From Thiobacillus denitrificans (GTDB lineage: Bacteria > Pseudomonadota > Gammaproteobacteria > Burkholderiales > Thiobacillaceae), in contig NZ_LDUG01000061.1 of NCBI RefSeq assembly GCF_001530125.1, positions 16,253 through 59,956 on the forward strand: DNA of 43,704 bases, written 5' to 3'. The notes under the pieces are model-generated. The model had not been told where the DNA came from and did not search any database. It saw only the letters and a list, made by a program, of their open reading frames with translations. Every line of letters begins with the position of its first letter. Positions within the stretch are counted from its first letter, which is position 1. This document shows, one piece after another, positions 25,349-34,121 of this stretch. The translations under genes were made by a program, and so were the position numbers.

Positions 25349-26011
25349 TCAGGATGTGGTCAGCGGCAAACCCGCCGCCTGCCATTCAGCCGTGCCGTCA
25401 GCGATCTTCTGCGCGCGGTAGCCGTGTTCCTGCAGCAGCGTCACCGCTTCGGCCGACATCATGCAGAACGGTCCGCGACAGTAGGCGACGATGTCCTTGT
25501 CGGCGGGCAGCTCCTTGATGCGCTGGCGAATTTCATCCAGCGGCATCGAGCGCGCAAACGGCAGATGGCCGCTGGCGTATTCGGCAGTGGGACGCACATC
25601 GATCACCACCACGTCGCCGCGCCGCGCCTTGCTCATCAGCGAACGCCGCGTTTCGGCGTCGAGTTTTTCCGGCGCGGAAAAAATGCCGTCCATCGCCACT
25701 TTGAGCTCGACCAGGTGTTCTTCGGCCACCGTGCGCAGCTTGACCCACAGCGCGCTGACATCTTCACCGGACAGGCGATAGGCGATAAAGCGCCCATCGC
25801 GCTGCGCCACCACCAGCCGTGCCGCTTTCAGCACCTTGAGGTGAGCGCTCGCCAGCTTGATGTCGATGCCCGCTTCGGCGGCCAGGGCATCCACGGTTTT
25901 TTCGCTCTGCGCCAGCAGTTCCAGCAACTCCAGCCGCTTGGGGCTGGAAACCGCCTTGCCGATACGGGCGACTTCTTCGTAGAGCAGGTCTTTGATTTGG
26001 CGTTTGTTCAT
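25349..26011 (-). CDS. ArsR-family regulator fused to a rhodanese domain
   Basis: This 220-residue protein joins a winged-helix ArsR domain (about 8-105, recognition region AEAGIDIKLASAHLKVLKAA) to a rhodanese domain (about 115-218, with VVIDVRPTAEYASGHLPFA and DIVAYCRGPFC). The only cysteines are C178 (catalytic position) and C183. The ArsR domain has none, unlike the dithiol sensors BigR and SqrR. Sulfane-sulfur sensing, if it occurs, should therefore use the rhodanese loop. It likely represses or derepresses the following sulfur genes. The start at 26011 was chosen because an upstream TTG at 26047 would read through the operator; no good ribosome site is seen. An AATATTC palindrome overlaps the start region. 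Confidence 0.88.
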   Translation of the reverse strand: MNKRQIKDLLYEEVARIGKAVSSPKRLELLELLAQSEKTVDALAAEAGIDIKLASAHLKVLKAARLVVAQRDGRFIAYRLSGEDVSALWVKLRTVAEEHLVELKVAMDGIFSAPEKLDAETRRSLMSKARRGDVVVIDVRPTAEYASGHLPFARSMPLDEIRQRIKELPADKDIVAYCRGPFCMMSAEAVTLLQEHGYRAQKIADGTAEWQAAGLPLTTS

Positions 26012-26017
26012 GAAACG

Positions 26018-26043
26018 AATATTCCAACGAATATTAGAATATT
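26018..26043. promoter_or_regulatory. Likely operator of the ArsR-rhodanese regulator
   Basis: AATATTC-CAAC-GAATATT is a perfect 7-bp dyad at 26018-26035, and a third GAATATT half-site follows at 26037-26043. It lies just upstream of the regulator start at 26011. AT-rich short dyads of this sort are typical ArsR-family sites. Autoregulation is inferred. No matching dyad is seen in the 22 bp directly upstream of the PDO gene, where the MITE now lies. Confidence 0.65.
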
Positions 26044-26185
26044 GCAAGTGCTATTTGCACGATGGCGTTAAAAAAGGCTGCGGTATGTTGGGCGCGCGCC
26101 GCAACACGTGCGACGCCATGAGTGTCGTATTTTGGCCGGCTCCCGCCCTTACCAAACAGTCAAACTAACACCTCTTGCCTTTTAG

Positions 26186-26545
26186 TTAGGGCTGCCCCCG
26201 ATAGACACAACCCGAATCGTGCGTTTCCATCACTTTGATTTGAGACAAACCGGGCAGCGCGGGCTTGAGCTGCTGCCACAGCCACACCGCCAGGTTTTCG
26301 CTGGTGGGGTTTTCCAGCCCGGCGATGTCGTTGAGATGACGATGATCGAGTGCAGCGTGGATGGGCCGCCAGACCGCCTCGATGTCGGCGAAGTCGAGCA
26401 CCCAGCCGAGCGTGGGGTCGATGTCGCCGCTGACGCTGAGCTCGACCCGGAACGAATGGCCGTGCAGGCGCGAGCAGGGATGGGATGCGGGCAGCGCGGG
26501 CAGCCGGCGCGCGCATTGCAGGTGAAAGATGCGGAAGATGTCCAT
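26186..26545 (-). CDS. queD: 6-carboxy-tetrahydropterin synthase
   Basis: This 119-residue enzyme makes 6-carboxy-5,6,7,8-tetrahydropterin from dihydroneopterin triphosphate, the second step of queuosine/preQ0 synthesis. Zinc ligands and catalytic residues are visible in C24-SRLHGHSF, LDHRHLND and ENPTSENLA. The closing motif is METHDSGCVYRG. The C24 nucleophile marks QueD rather than eukaryotic PTPS. No other queuosine genes are in the window. It lies upstream of the ArsR-rhodanese gene on the same strand, with a 174-bp gap containing the operator, so it is probably a separate unit. Confidence 0.94.
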   Translation of the reverse strand: MDIFRIFHLQCARRLPALPASHPCSRLHGHSFRVELSVSGDIDPTLGWVLDFADIEAVWRPIHAALDHRHLNDIAGLENPTSENLAVWLWQQLKPALPGLSQIKVMETHDSGCVYRGQP

Positions 26546-26650
26546 GCGGCATTCTCGCGCAAGTCGGGCGTGCTGACCATGCAGGCGCTACGGAACTTCT
26601 GCGCGAATCCGCAAACTATGCGAAGTCCCTTTAACAACACCGGAGTCACC

Positions 26651-27094
26651 ATGTCCTTATACCGCCTGCCCGCCGCTGCCGCCGCCCTCGCCCTGCTGTC
26701 GCTCACCGCCTGTTCGACCGAGAGCGGTCCCACCCTCACCGCGCCCGAGGCCTTTGCGCAGGCCCAGGCTGGCCAGCTGACGCTGATCGACATTCGCCGG
26801 CCCGACGAGTGGCGCCAGACCGGCGTCGCCGAGGGCGCACTGCGCATCAACATGGTCCACCCGCAGGGCGAATCGGGTTTCGTGCGCCAGGTCGCGGCCG
26901 AACTGGCTGGCAAGCGCGATACCCCGATCGGCATCATCTGTCGCACCGGCAACCGCACCACCCACATGCAGCAGGCCTTGCAGGAGGCCGGTTTCACCGA
27001 GGTCTACAACATCAAGGAAGGAATGGCCGGCAGCGGCGCCGGGCCGGGCTGGATCGCGCGCGGCTTGCCGGTGGAGCCCTGCAAGACCTGTTGA
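26651..27094 (+). CDS. Rhodanese lipoprotein with C-terminal CxxC
   Basis: This 147-residue protein carries a lipobox LTAC (C21 is the lipid-anchor cysteine) after a hydrophobic signal. A rhodanese domain follows: LIDIRRPDEWRQTGVAEGA, active-site C97 in IICRTGNRT, then VYNIKEGMAGSG. It ends in PCKTC, a CxxC at 144-147 that could resolve or receive persulfide. It is predicted to be membrane-anchored and face the periplasm. GGAG precedes the ATG by about five bases. It is divergent from queD and 310 bp upstream of the MerR-thioredoxin-CcdA locus, whose periplasmic chemistry it may share. Confidence 0.88.
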   Translation: MSLYRLPAAAAALALLSLTACSTESGPTLTAPEAFAQAQAGQLTLIDIRRPDEWRQTGVAEGALRINMVHPQGESGFVRQVAAELAGKRDTPIGIICRTGNRTTHMQQALQEAGFTEVYNIKEGMAGSGAGPGWIARGLPVEPCKTC

Positions 27095-27403
27095 CGCATT
27101 TCATAATAAGTCCTGCCATTTCCGCTTTGCGGCACGCATACCACGGCCGGGCGAATTTTCGGCTGATTTCACCGCAGTCGCTCGCCCTCACGAATACCCG
27201 GTTTCCGAGCGATTTCCCGTGCCGCGGACGGGGCACCTCGCAGCCCGAAACGATCACCTCGCCTGAGACAATTCCCCAGCGCACCCAACGCGGCCGGCGC
27301 CCCGTGGGTCCGGCAGGGCTTCGATAGCACGCCTTTGTATCACCGCACTGCCGCTCGAAGTTACCGAATCCATCGCTGCTTTCCAGCGGGCCATCCATTT
27401 GGC
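27095..27403. other. Intergenic region, no gene recognised
   Basis: This 309-bp stretch lies between the rhodanese lipoprotein and the MerR-type promoter. I see no convincing coding frame, RNA, terminator or repeat. It may hold the decayed end of an older gene, but no homology is evident. Confidence 0.3.
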
Positions 27404-27434
27404 TTGACTTTGGAGCGCACTCCAGGGTTTACAC
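27404..27434 (+). promoter_or_regulatory. MerR-type promoter/operator with 19-bp spacer
   Basis: TTGACT at 27404-27409 and TTACAC at 27429-27434 are separated by 19 bp, the overlong spacer that MerR-family activators correct. The spacer contains the dyad TGGAG-CGCA-CTCCA at 27411-27424. It lies 25 bp upstream of the MerR-like gene at 27459, so the regulator probably controls its own operon. Confidence 0.8.
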
Positions 27435-27458
27435 TTTTCCTGAATGAAGGAGGCTGTC

Positions 27459-28004
27459 ATGCACACCATCGGAAAATTCGCGCAGCAGGGCGGGGGCACG
27501 GCGGATACCGTTCGTTATTACGAAAAAGAAGGCTTGCTCGCGTCCGCCCGCAAAACCGAAGCGGGCTATCGCCTATACGACGAGCGAGCGGTTCGGCGTT
27601 TGCGTTTCATTCGGCAGGCGCAGGAGTGTGGTTTCAGTCTGGCCGATATCCGCGAGTTGCTCGCTCTGAAAAGCAGCGATGCGGCCTGCTGCAAGGATGT
27701 GAAAAGCGTGGCGGTGACCAAGAAGCTGCACCTGGAACACAAGATTCGGGCATTGCAACTGATGTCCCGGGCACTCTCCGAGCTGATCGCCATTTGCAAT
27801 GACGAGGCCCGTCCGCTGGACGCGTGCCCGATTCTCGCTGCACTGGAAAACAGCAGCTGCACTGGAAAACAGCATGACCAAGCAAACGAAAAGGGCGCGC
27901 AATGCTTAAGGTGGAAGTATTTTCCTCGCCGGGCTGCGGCAAATGCGCCCAGGCCAGGACGGTGCTCAAAGGCGTCGCGGAAGCGTTGGGGCCCGATCGG
28001 GTGA
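27459..28004 (+). CDS. MerR-family soft-metal/thiol regulator with frameshifted C-terminus
   Basis: The first 132 residues are a normal MerR regulator. The HTH is MHTIGKFAQQGGGTADTVRY, then YEKEGLLASARKTEAGYRLY. Cysteines C77-C78, C113 and C123 are placed as in soft-metal sensors (ZntR/PbrR-like). After NSS the reading changes to a 49-residue tail with no regulator features, running 103 bp into the next gene. The cause is a 19-bp tandem duplication at 27837-27874. Removing one unit restores a 142-residue protein ending in RARNA, whose stop (TAA at 27907-27909) overlaps the next start. The start at 27459 has AAGGAGG; 27444 is an alternative. The metal-binding core is intact, so the altered protein may still function. 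Confidence 0.85.
   Translation: MHTIGKFAQQGGGTADTVRYYEKEGLLASARKTEAGYRLYDERAVRRLRFIRQAQECGFSLADIRELLALKSSDAACCKDVKSVAVTKKLHLEHKIRALQLMSRALSELIAICNDEARPLDACPILAALENSSCTGKQHDQANEKGAQCLRWKYFPRRAAANAPRPGRCSKASRKRWGPIG
27837..27874 (+). repeat. Perfect 19-bp tandem duplication in the merR-like gene
   Basis: GCTGCACTGGAAAACAGCA occurs twice in direct succession (27837-27855, 27856-27874). Nineteen is not a multiple of three, so the duplication shifts the reading frame of the MerR-like C-terminus. The duplication is exact, which suggests it is recent or tolerated. Confidence 0.93.
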
Positions 28005-28165
28005 GCTGGCGCGAGGTGAACATCCTGGAGGAAATGGACTACGCCGTGGATCTGGGCGTCATGGCCTCGCCATCGATCGCGATCGACGGCGAGCTGATTT
28101 TTACCTCTCTGCCCAGCGCCGTGAAGTTGCGTGCCGAGCTCCTGCGGCGGCTTGATCGGTCATGA
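27902..28165 (+). CDS. Thioredoxin-fold protein with CGKC active site
   Basis: This 87-residue cytoplasmic protein has SSPGCGKCAQARTVLKGV (C-G-K-C), a cis-proline loop MASPSIAIDGELIF and the usual thioredoxin/glutaredoxin fold pattern. It is the small 'thioredoxin family' type found with CcdA-like membrane proteins. Its start lies inside the shifted tail of the MerR-like gene; without the duplication it would overlap that gene's stop by a few bases. Its stop overlaps the next start (ATGA at 28162-28165). It could pass electrons to the CcdA-like protein downstream. Confidence 0.88.
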   Translation: MLKVEVFSSPGCGKCAQARTVLKGVAEALGPDRVSWREVNILEEMDYAVDLGVMASPSIAIDGELIFTSLPSAVKLRAELLRRLDRS

Positions 28166-28776
28166 GTTCGCTCCTGTTCGCCGCGGCGGCGACACTCGGC
28201 TTTCTGGCCTTTTTCGAGCCCTGCACCATCGCCACCCACACCCTGTTTGCGGCTCGCACCCATCATGCGAGTGGAACACAGCGCGCGCTTGCACTGGTGC
28301 AACTGCTGCTGGCGCGGGCGGGGCTGCTGGCCCTGATTTTCGGCGTGGCCGCCAGCGTCGGCCTGGCGACCCTGTCTTCCGGCATGGCGATGGCCATGCT
28401 CGCCGCGATCGGTCTCGTCTATCTGGTCACGCGCAGGGTTTACCTTCCCGTCCCGCATCTGAAATTTTTTCGTCTGCTTCCCGGTGGTGATCGCCTGTCG
28501 CAGGGGGTCAAGCTGGGGTTGACGCTGCCGGCCTGCACGCTGCCGCTGGTGCTGATCGTCGGCATCCTGTCGGCGCTGGCGCAGCAAGCGCTCCTCGCCA
28601 TCCTGGCGGGCGGGCTCTTTGCCCTCATGTTCAGCCTGCCCACCGTATGGGGCAGCGCCCACGGTATGGGCGCGGACGCGCGGGCGTTTCTCTCCCGGGC
28701 GGCTTCACTCAGCCCTTACTTCACCGCGTTCCTGTTGTGGGGCGCGGCATTCTTGATTTGGCAGACTGGCGTTTGA
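28162..28776 (+). CDS. CcdA/DsbD-like membrane electron carrier, canonical cysteines
   Basis: This protein of about 204 residues has roughly six membrane helices. Helix 1 carries FFEPCTIATHTLFA and helix 4 carries GLTLPACTLPLVL, giving the cysteine pair of CcdA/DsbD transmembrane reductases that move electrons from cytoplasmic thioredoxin to the periplasm. The annotation as cytochrome c biogenesis protein is by fold; no ccm genes are present. It is translationally coupled to the thioredoxin-like gene and one base from a second CcdA-like gene. Confidence 0.85.
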   Translation: MSSLLFAAAATLGFLAFFEPCTIATHTLFAARTHHASGTQRALALVQLLLARAGLLALIFGVAASVGLATLSSGMAMAMLAAIGLVYLVTRRVYLPVPHLKFFRLLPGGDRLSQGVKLGLTLPACTLPLVLIVGILSALAQQALLAILAGGLFALMFSLPTVWGSAHGMGADARAFLSRAASLSPYFTAFLLWGAAFLIWQTGV

Positions 28777-28777
28777 G

Positions 28778-29473
28778 ATGGATTTTGAAACCTTGAAGAG
28801 CACGCTGGAACAAGCCAGCCTCGCTTCGCTTGGCGTGGGTTTCATGGCGGGGTTCATTTTCAGCTTCAATCCGGTCGCGCTCGCAGCCATCCCGGTGTCC
28901 CTCGCCTATGTGACCAAGGCCCACGAGACCAGGAAAGCCGTGCTGTTCGGCAGCATGTTCATCGCCGGCATGATCGTCACCCACGTCTTCATGGGCCTGG
29001 CTGCCGGCTTCGGCAGCCAGTGGGTGCAGAAACTCCTGGGGCGTGAATGGGGCCTGGTACTCGGCCCCTTGCTGATCCTGCTGGGATTGATGTGGCCGGG
29101 CTGGATCAGGCTGCCGCTCCCCGCCATCCGGTTCCGGGCAAAGCGCGCCGGCAGTGGATGGGGGGCGTTCCTGCTCGGCATTCCGTTTTCGGTGGCGGTG
29201 TGTCCGTTTTGCACGCCGGCACTGGTGATCCTGCTGGGGGTGGCCACCGGCATCGGCTCGCCCCTGTTCGGCGCAACGCTGTTGCTCGCTTTTGCCCTGG
29301 GGCGCGCCGTGCCTATCATGCTCGGCGCGTGGGCGGTCGGCTGGCTGGAAAGCCTGAGGCCCTTGCAGCACTGGCAAAAAGCCTTCGAGATCATCGGCGC
29401 GCTGCTGCTGATTCTTTCCGGGCTGTACATGCTCAACGCCTATTTCTTTTTCATCCCCGACCTTGCCGCCTAG
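28778..29473 (+). CDS. Second CcdA-like membrane protein with altered cysteines
   Basis: The 231-residue protein has about six to seven helices of the CcdA type. Where helix 1 normally has a proline-cysteine motif it reads FSFNPVALAAIPVSLAYV, without cysteine. Helix 4 has VAVCPFCTPALVILL, a CxxC instead of a single cysteine. It may work as a partner of the preceding protein, or have a changed redox role. It starts one base after the previous stop and is followed by the secreted DsrE gene. Function beyond the family fold is not known. Confidence 0.83.
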   Translation: MDFETLKSTLEQASLASLGVGFMAGFIFSFNPVALAAIPVSLAYVTKAHETRKAVLFGSMFIAGMIVTHVFMGLAAGFGSQWVQKLLGREWGLVLGPLLILLGLMWPGWIRLPLPAIRFRAKRAGSGWGAFLLGIPFSVAVCPFCTPALVILLGVATGIGSPLFGATLLLAFALGRAVPIMLGAWAVGWLESLRPLQHWQKAFEIIGALLLILSGLYMLNAYFFFIPDLAA

Positions 29474-29481
29474 GAATTGCC

Positions 29482-29907
29482 ATGCCCGTCCTGTTGCGAA
29501 CTGCTTTGCTGCTTGCCCTGCTCGCGCTGTATGGCGCCAGCGCCCATGCCGCTGATACGCAAGCCGTGCCCTTCGTCATGCAGATGACCGTGGGCGACTC
29601 CGATGCCCAGCGGCGCGCGTTTTTGCAAATTGCCAAAGTGCTGGAAGATATCGGGCCGCACAAAGTAAAAGTCGAAGTGGTGGCCTACGAGGGCGGCATC
29701 GCTTCGCTGCTGGCGGACAACAGCGATACCGCGACCCTGCTCGCCGCGCTGGCGCGCGAAGGCGTCCGCTTCAAGGCCTGCCGCATCAGCATGCGCAGCC
29801 ACGGCCACACCGACGCCGATTTCCCGCTGGAAGTGGAGTTCGTTTCCGCCGGCGCGCCGGAGATGATCCGGCTGCAAATGCAGGGCTACCGCTACTGGCG
29901 CCCCTGA
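29482..29907 (+). CDS. Periplasmic DsrE-family protein
   Basis: This 141-residue protein has a signal peptide (MPVLLRTALLLALLALYGAS, cleavage about 24) and a DsrE-like fold (VPFVMQMTVGDSDAQRRAFL, VEVVAYEGGIASLLAD, REGVRFKACRISM). The single mature cysteine C100 is at the family's sulfur-carrying position. Exported DsrE proteins are less common than cytoplasmic ones. Following the two CcdA-like genes, it could be the periplasmic end of the thiol relay, or a persulfide acceptor. It ends 12 bp from the convergent merA stop. Confidence 0.85.
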   Translation: MPVLLRTALLLALLALYGASAHAADTQAVPFVMQMTVGDSDAQRRAFLQIAKVLEDIGPHKVKVEVVAYEGGIASLLADNSDTATLLAALAREGVRFKACRISMRSHGHTDADFPLEVEFVSAGAPEMIRLQMQGYRYWRP

Positions 29908-29919
29908 GCGCCAGAGGGT

Positions 29920-31844
<1,925 letters not shown>

Positions 31845-31856
31845 GGCGAGATTCCT

Positions 31857-32210
31857 TTAGTAGAACAGCGGGGCGAGGTAGGGAAAGATCATGGCGAGAA
31901 CGACGAGCACAGCCACAATCCAGAACAGCACCTTATAGATGCGGTTGGTCTGGGGCATGGCGCACAGGGAGCCCGGCGTGCAGGCCGCCGCTGGCGCCCG
32001 GTAGATTTTCTTCCAGGCGAAGAACAGGGCAATGATGGCTGCCCCGAGGAAGTAGGGCCGGAACGGCTCCAGCGCGGCGAGATTCGCCATCCAGGCGCCG
32101 CCGATGCCGAGCATGACCAGCACCAGGGGACCGACGCAGCACAGAGAGGCGGCGATGGCAGCGATGACGCCGCCGACGAGCGGCAAGCGCCCGGTTTTCT
32201 CTTGCAACAT
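31857..32210 (-). CDS. merT: Mercuric ion transport protein
   Basis: This 117-residue inner-membrane protein has three hydrophobic helices. A vicinal cysteine pair in helix 1 (ASLCCVGPLVLVMLGIGG, C24/C25) and a second cysteine pair in the loop (AACTPGSLCAMP) mark it as MerT. It brings Hg(II) from MerP to MerA. AGGAG precedes the ATG at 32210; the upstream in-frame codon at 32258 lies in the promoter. It is the first gene behind the mer operator. Confidence 0.95.
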   Translation of the reverse strand: MLQEKTGRLPLVGGVIAAIAASLCCVGPLVLVMLGIGGAWMANLAALEPFRPYFLGAAIIALFFAWKKIYRAPAAACTPGSLCAMPQTNRIYKVLFWIVAVLVVLAMIFPYLAPLFY

Positions 32211-32240
32211 GATTTCTCCTTTAGAGATAAGTTGTCGCAA

Positions 32241-32271
32241 GCCTAAGTACCGTACCATACTACGGTGTCAA
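32241..32271 (-). promoter_or_regulatory. mer operator/promoter (PmerT)
   Basis: On the minus strand TTGACA (32271-32266) and TTAGGC (32246-32241) are separated by 19 bp. The spacer carries the dyad CCGTA-GTATGG-TACGG at 32250-32265. This is the classical MerR-bound promoter with an overlong spacer. The divergent merR starts 22 bp away on the other strand. Confidence 0.9.
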
Positions 32272-32293
32272 GCGATTTTTTTCAGGAGATCAG

Positions 32294-32707
32294 ATGACCA
32301 CCCTGGGACATACCATCGGGGCCTTGGCGCGCGCAGCGGGCGTCAACGTCGAAACCATCCGCTTCTATCAGCGCCGCGGCCTGCTGACCGAGCCGGACAA
32401 GCCCTTGGGCGGCATCCGCCACTACGCCGAAGCCGACGTGGCGAGGGTGCTGTTCATCAAGGCGGCCCAGCGCATCGGCTTCACGCTGGACGAAATTGCG
32501 CAGCTCCTGAAGCTGGACGACGGCGCGCATTGCTCGGAAGCGCGCGCGATCGCCGAGCACAAGCTCACTGATGTGCGCCAGCGCTTGAGCGATCTGCAGC
32601 GGATCGAAGCAGCGCTAGCGCAGCTGGTCGATCGCTGCGCCAGCCACCGCGGCCAGGTAAGCTGCCCGCTGATCGACGCGCTGCAGCCCATGCCCCCTGT
32701 AGCCTGA
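32294..32707 (+). CDS. merR: Mercury-responsive regulator
   Basis: This 137-residue MerR has the [23 protein letters not shown] and the long dimerisation helix. All three mercury-binding cysteines are present: C80 in HCSEAR, C115 in DRCASHRG and C124 in VSCPLI, with the C-x8-C spacing of Tn501 MerR. It is divergent from merTPA and binds the operator at 32241-32271. AGGAG precedes the ATG. It ends three bases before the convergent reductase gene. Confidence 0.96.
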   Translation: MTTLGHTIGALARAAGVNVETIRFYQRRGLLTEPDKPLGGIRHYAEADVARVLFIKAAQRIGFTLDEIAQLLKLDDGAHCSEARAIAEHKLTDVRQRLSDLQRIEAALAQLVDRCASHRGQVSCPLIDALQPMPPVA

Positions 32708-32710
32708 ATC

Positions 32711-33847
32711 TCAAGCCACAACCTCCTTCGCCAGCGTGTTGCGCCGCGCCGTCTCGCTGCCGGTGAGCGCGAAGCCCTGCAGCCGGCCGGCCTCATCCAC
32801 ATGCAGCGCGCAGATGCCGGTGTCGCTGCATTCGACTTTCCAGTCGCCCACCGCGCCGATCTTGGGCGGCAGCACCGCCACCGGGTGCGCCGGGGTTTTC
32901 ACCATCACCGGCATCGGCGGATACACCACCGGGGTCGGGGCGCCGGTGAGGGTGGCGGCGAGCGCGCGCGCCTGCACCATCAGCGGCTGCACGTAGGGCA
33001 GGTTGAGGCCTTCCACTTCTGCGCAATCGCCCATCGCATACACGTTGGCTGCGCCAGTTTCCAGCAGGCCATTGGTCTGGATGCCGCGCCCGACCGGGAT
33101 GCCGGCCGCCTGCGCCAGCTGGGTGCGCGGGCGCAGGCCGATCGCCGACAGCACGGCGTCCGCCGCGATGGTTTCGCCGTTGTCCAGTTCGATCCGATAG
33201 CCGTCAGCCGTCCGCTCGACACTTTTTCCGGTGCGCCCGAAATGCCAGTTCACCCCCAGCACGGCGAGGCTGTCGGCCAGGCGCTGGCCGGCTTCGACCG
33301 GCAACAGGCGCTCCAGCAGCCACGCGCCTAGGTGCACCACGTCGACTGCGAAGCCGGCGTGCACCAGATCGTTGGCGAACTCGCAGCCGATGAGGCCGCC
33401 GCCGAGCACGGTGATGCGCTTTTTGCCGTCGATGGCGCTGCGGAAGGCGGCGTAATCGGCCAGGTCATTCACCGCCAGCACACCGGCTGCGCCGCTGCCG
33501 GACAGGCCATGCGGGAACGGATCGGCGCCGAGGGCGAGCACCAGTTGGCTGTATTCAATCTCGCCGGTTTCGGTACGGATGCGCTGGCCCTGCGTGTCGA
33601 TCGCGGTGACGCGAGTGTGCGTCAGCACCGTCGCGTTCTGGTCGGCCGCCATCTTCTCCGAGCTGGCGCTGGCGAGTGCTGCGGCCGTCCGGCCGGTGGC
33701 CAGCGCGTTCGACAGGTTGGGCTTGGAATAGAAAACGCCGCCGTCCGCCGTCACGAGCGTGACCGGGGTTTCCGTGTCGCGCTTGCGGATTTCCTTCAGC
33801 AGGGTGTAGCCGGCGAGGCCGGAACCGACAATGACGATGGGATGCAT
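32711..33847 (-). CDS. Rubredoxin reductase-like FAD oxidoreductase
   Basis: This 378-residue flavoprotein has an FAD motif VIVGSGLAGYTLLKEIRKRD, a NAD(P) motif VLGGGLIGCEFANDLVHAG and YAMGDCAEVEG. It is of the rubredoxin-NAD(+) reductase/NorW type and should pass electrons from NAD(P)H to the rubredoxin encoded upstream. The gene follows rubredoxin by 61 bp containing a hairpin. Together with rubrerythrin it forms an electron path for peroxide reduction. Confidence 0.87.
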   Translation of the reverse strand: MHPIVIVGSGLAGYTLLKEIRKRDTETPVTLVTADGGVFYSKPNLSNALATGRTAAALASASSEKMAADQNATVLTHTRVTAIDTQGQRIRTETGEIEYSQLVLALGADPFPHGLSGSGAAGVLAVNDLADYAAFRSAIDGKKRITVLGGGLIGCEFANDLVHAGFAVDVVHLGAWLLERLLPVEAGQRLADSLAVLGVNWHFGRTGKSVERTADGYRIELDNGETIAADAVLSAIGLRPRTQLAQAAGIPVGRGIQTNGLLETGAANVYAMGDCAEVEGLNLPYVQPLMVQARALAATLTGAPTPVVYPPMPVMVKTPAHPVAVLPPKIGAVGDWKVECSDTGICALHVDEAGRLQGFALTGSETARRNTLAKEVVA

Positions 33848-33870
33848 GACAAACTCCTGGATTCAAATTG

Positions 33871-33895
33871 CGGGAGGCATTCAAAACGCCTCCCG
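33871..33895. terminator. Intercistronic hairpin between rubredoxin and its reductase gene
   Basis: CGGGAGGC at 33871-33878 and its exact complement at 33888-33895 form an 8-bp GC-rich stem. On the minus strand only AATTTG follows, so it is at best a partial terminator. It more likely lowers reductase expression relative to rubredoxin or protects the upstream mRNA. Confidence 0.5.
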
Positions 33896-33908
33896 TTGTG
33901 GCCGACGA

Positions 33909-34079
33909 TCAAGCGGTGATTTCGGCCATGTCGAAATCGGCCTTGGAGACGCCGCAGTCCGGGCATTCCCAGCCTTCCGGCACGTCCTCCCAGCGGGTGC
34001 CGGGGGCGATGCCGTGCTCCGGGTCACCTTTGGATTCGTCATAGATGTAACCGCAAACGATGCATTGCCAAGCTTTCAT
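33909..34079 (-). CDS. Rubredoxin
   Basis: This 56-residue iron protein has the two CxxC knuckles C6-IVC9 and C39-PDC42 ([26 protein letters not shown]). It has the acidic surface typical of electron carriers. It should shuttle electrons from the reductase to rubrerythrin. The start at 34079 has AAAGGA upstream; a 5-residue longer start at 34094 is possible. It lies 42 bp after rubrerythrin. Confidence 0.95.
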   Translation of the reverse strand: MKAWQCIVCGYIYDESKGDPEHGIAPGTRWEDVPEGWECPDCGVSKADFDMAEITA

Positions 34080-34121
34080 GATGTGTCCTTTCAAGTGATC
34101 AAATAGTCTTCAGTGATTCGT

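Noticed and set aside
27095..27403. Small RNA or coding gene in the gap before the MerR-type promoter
   Set aside because: No promoter-terminator pair, hairpin or convincing reading frame could be found by eye.
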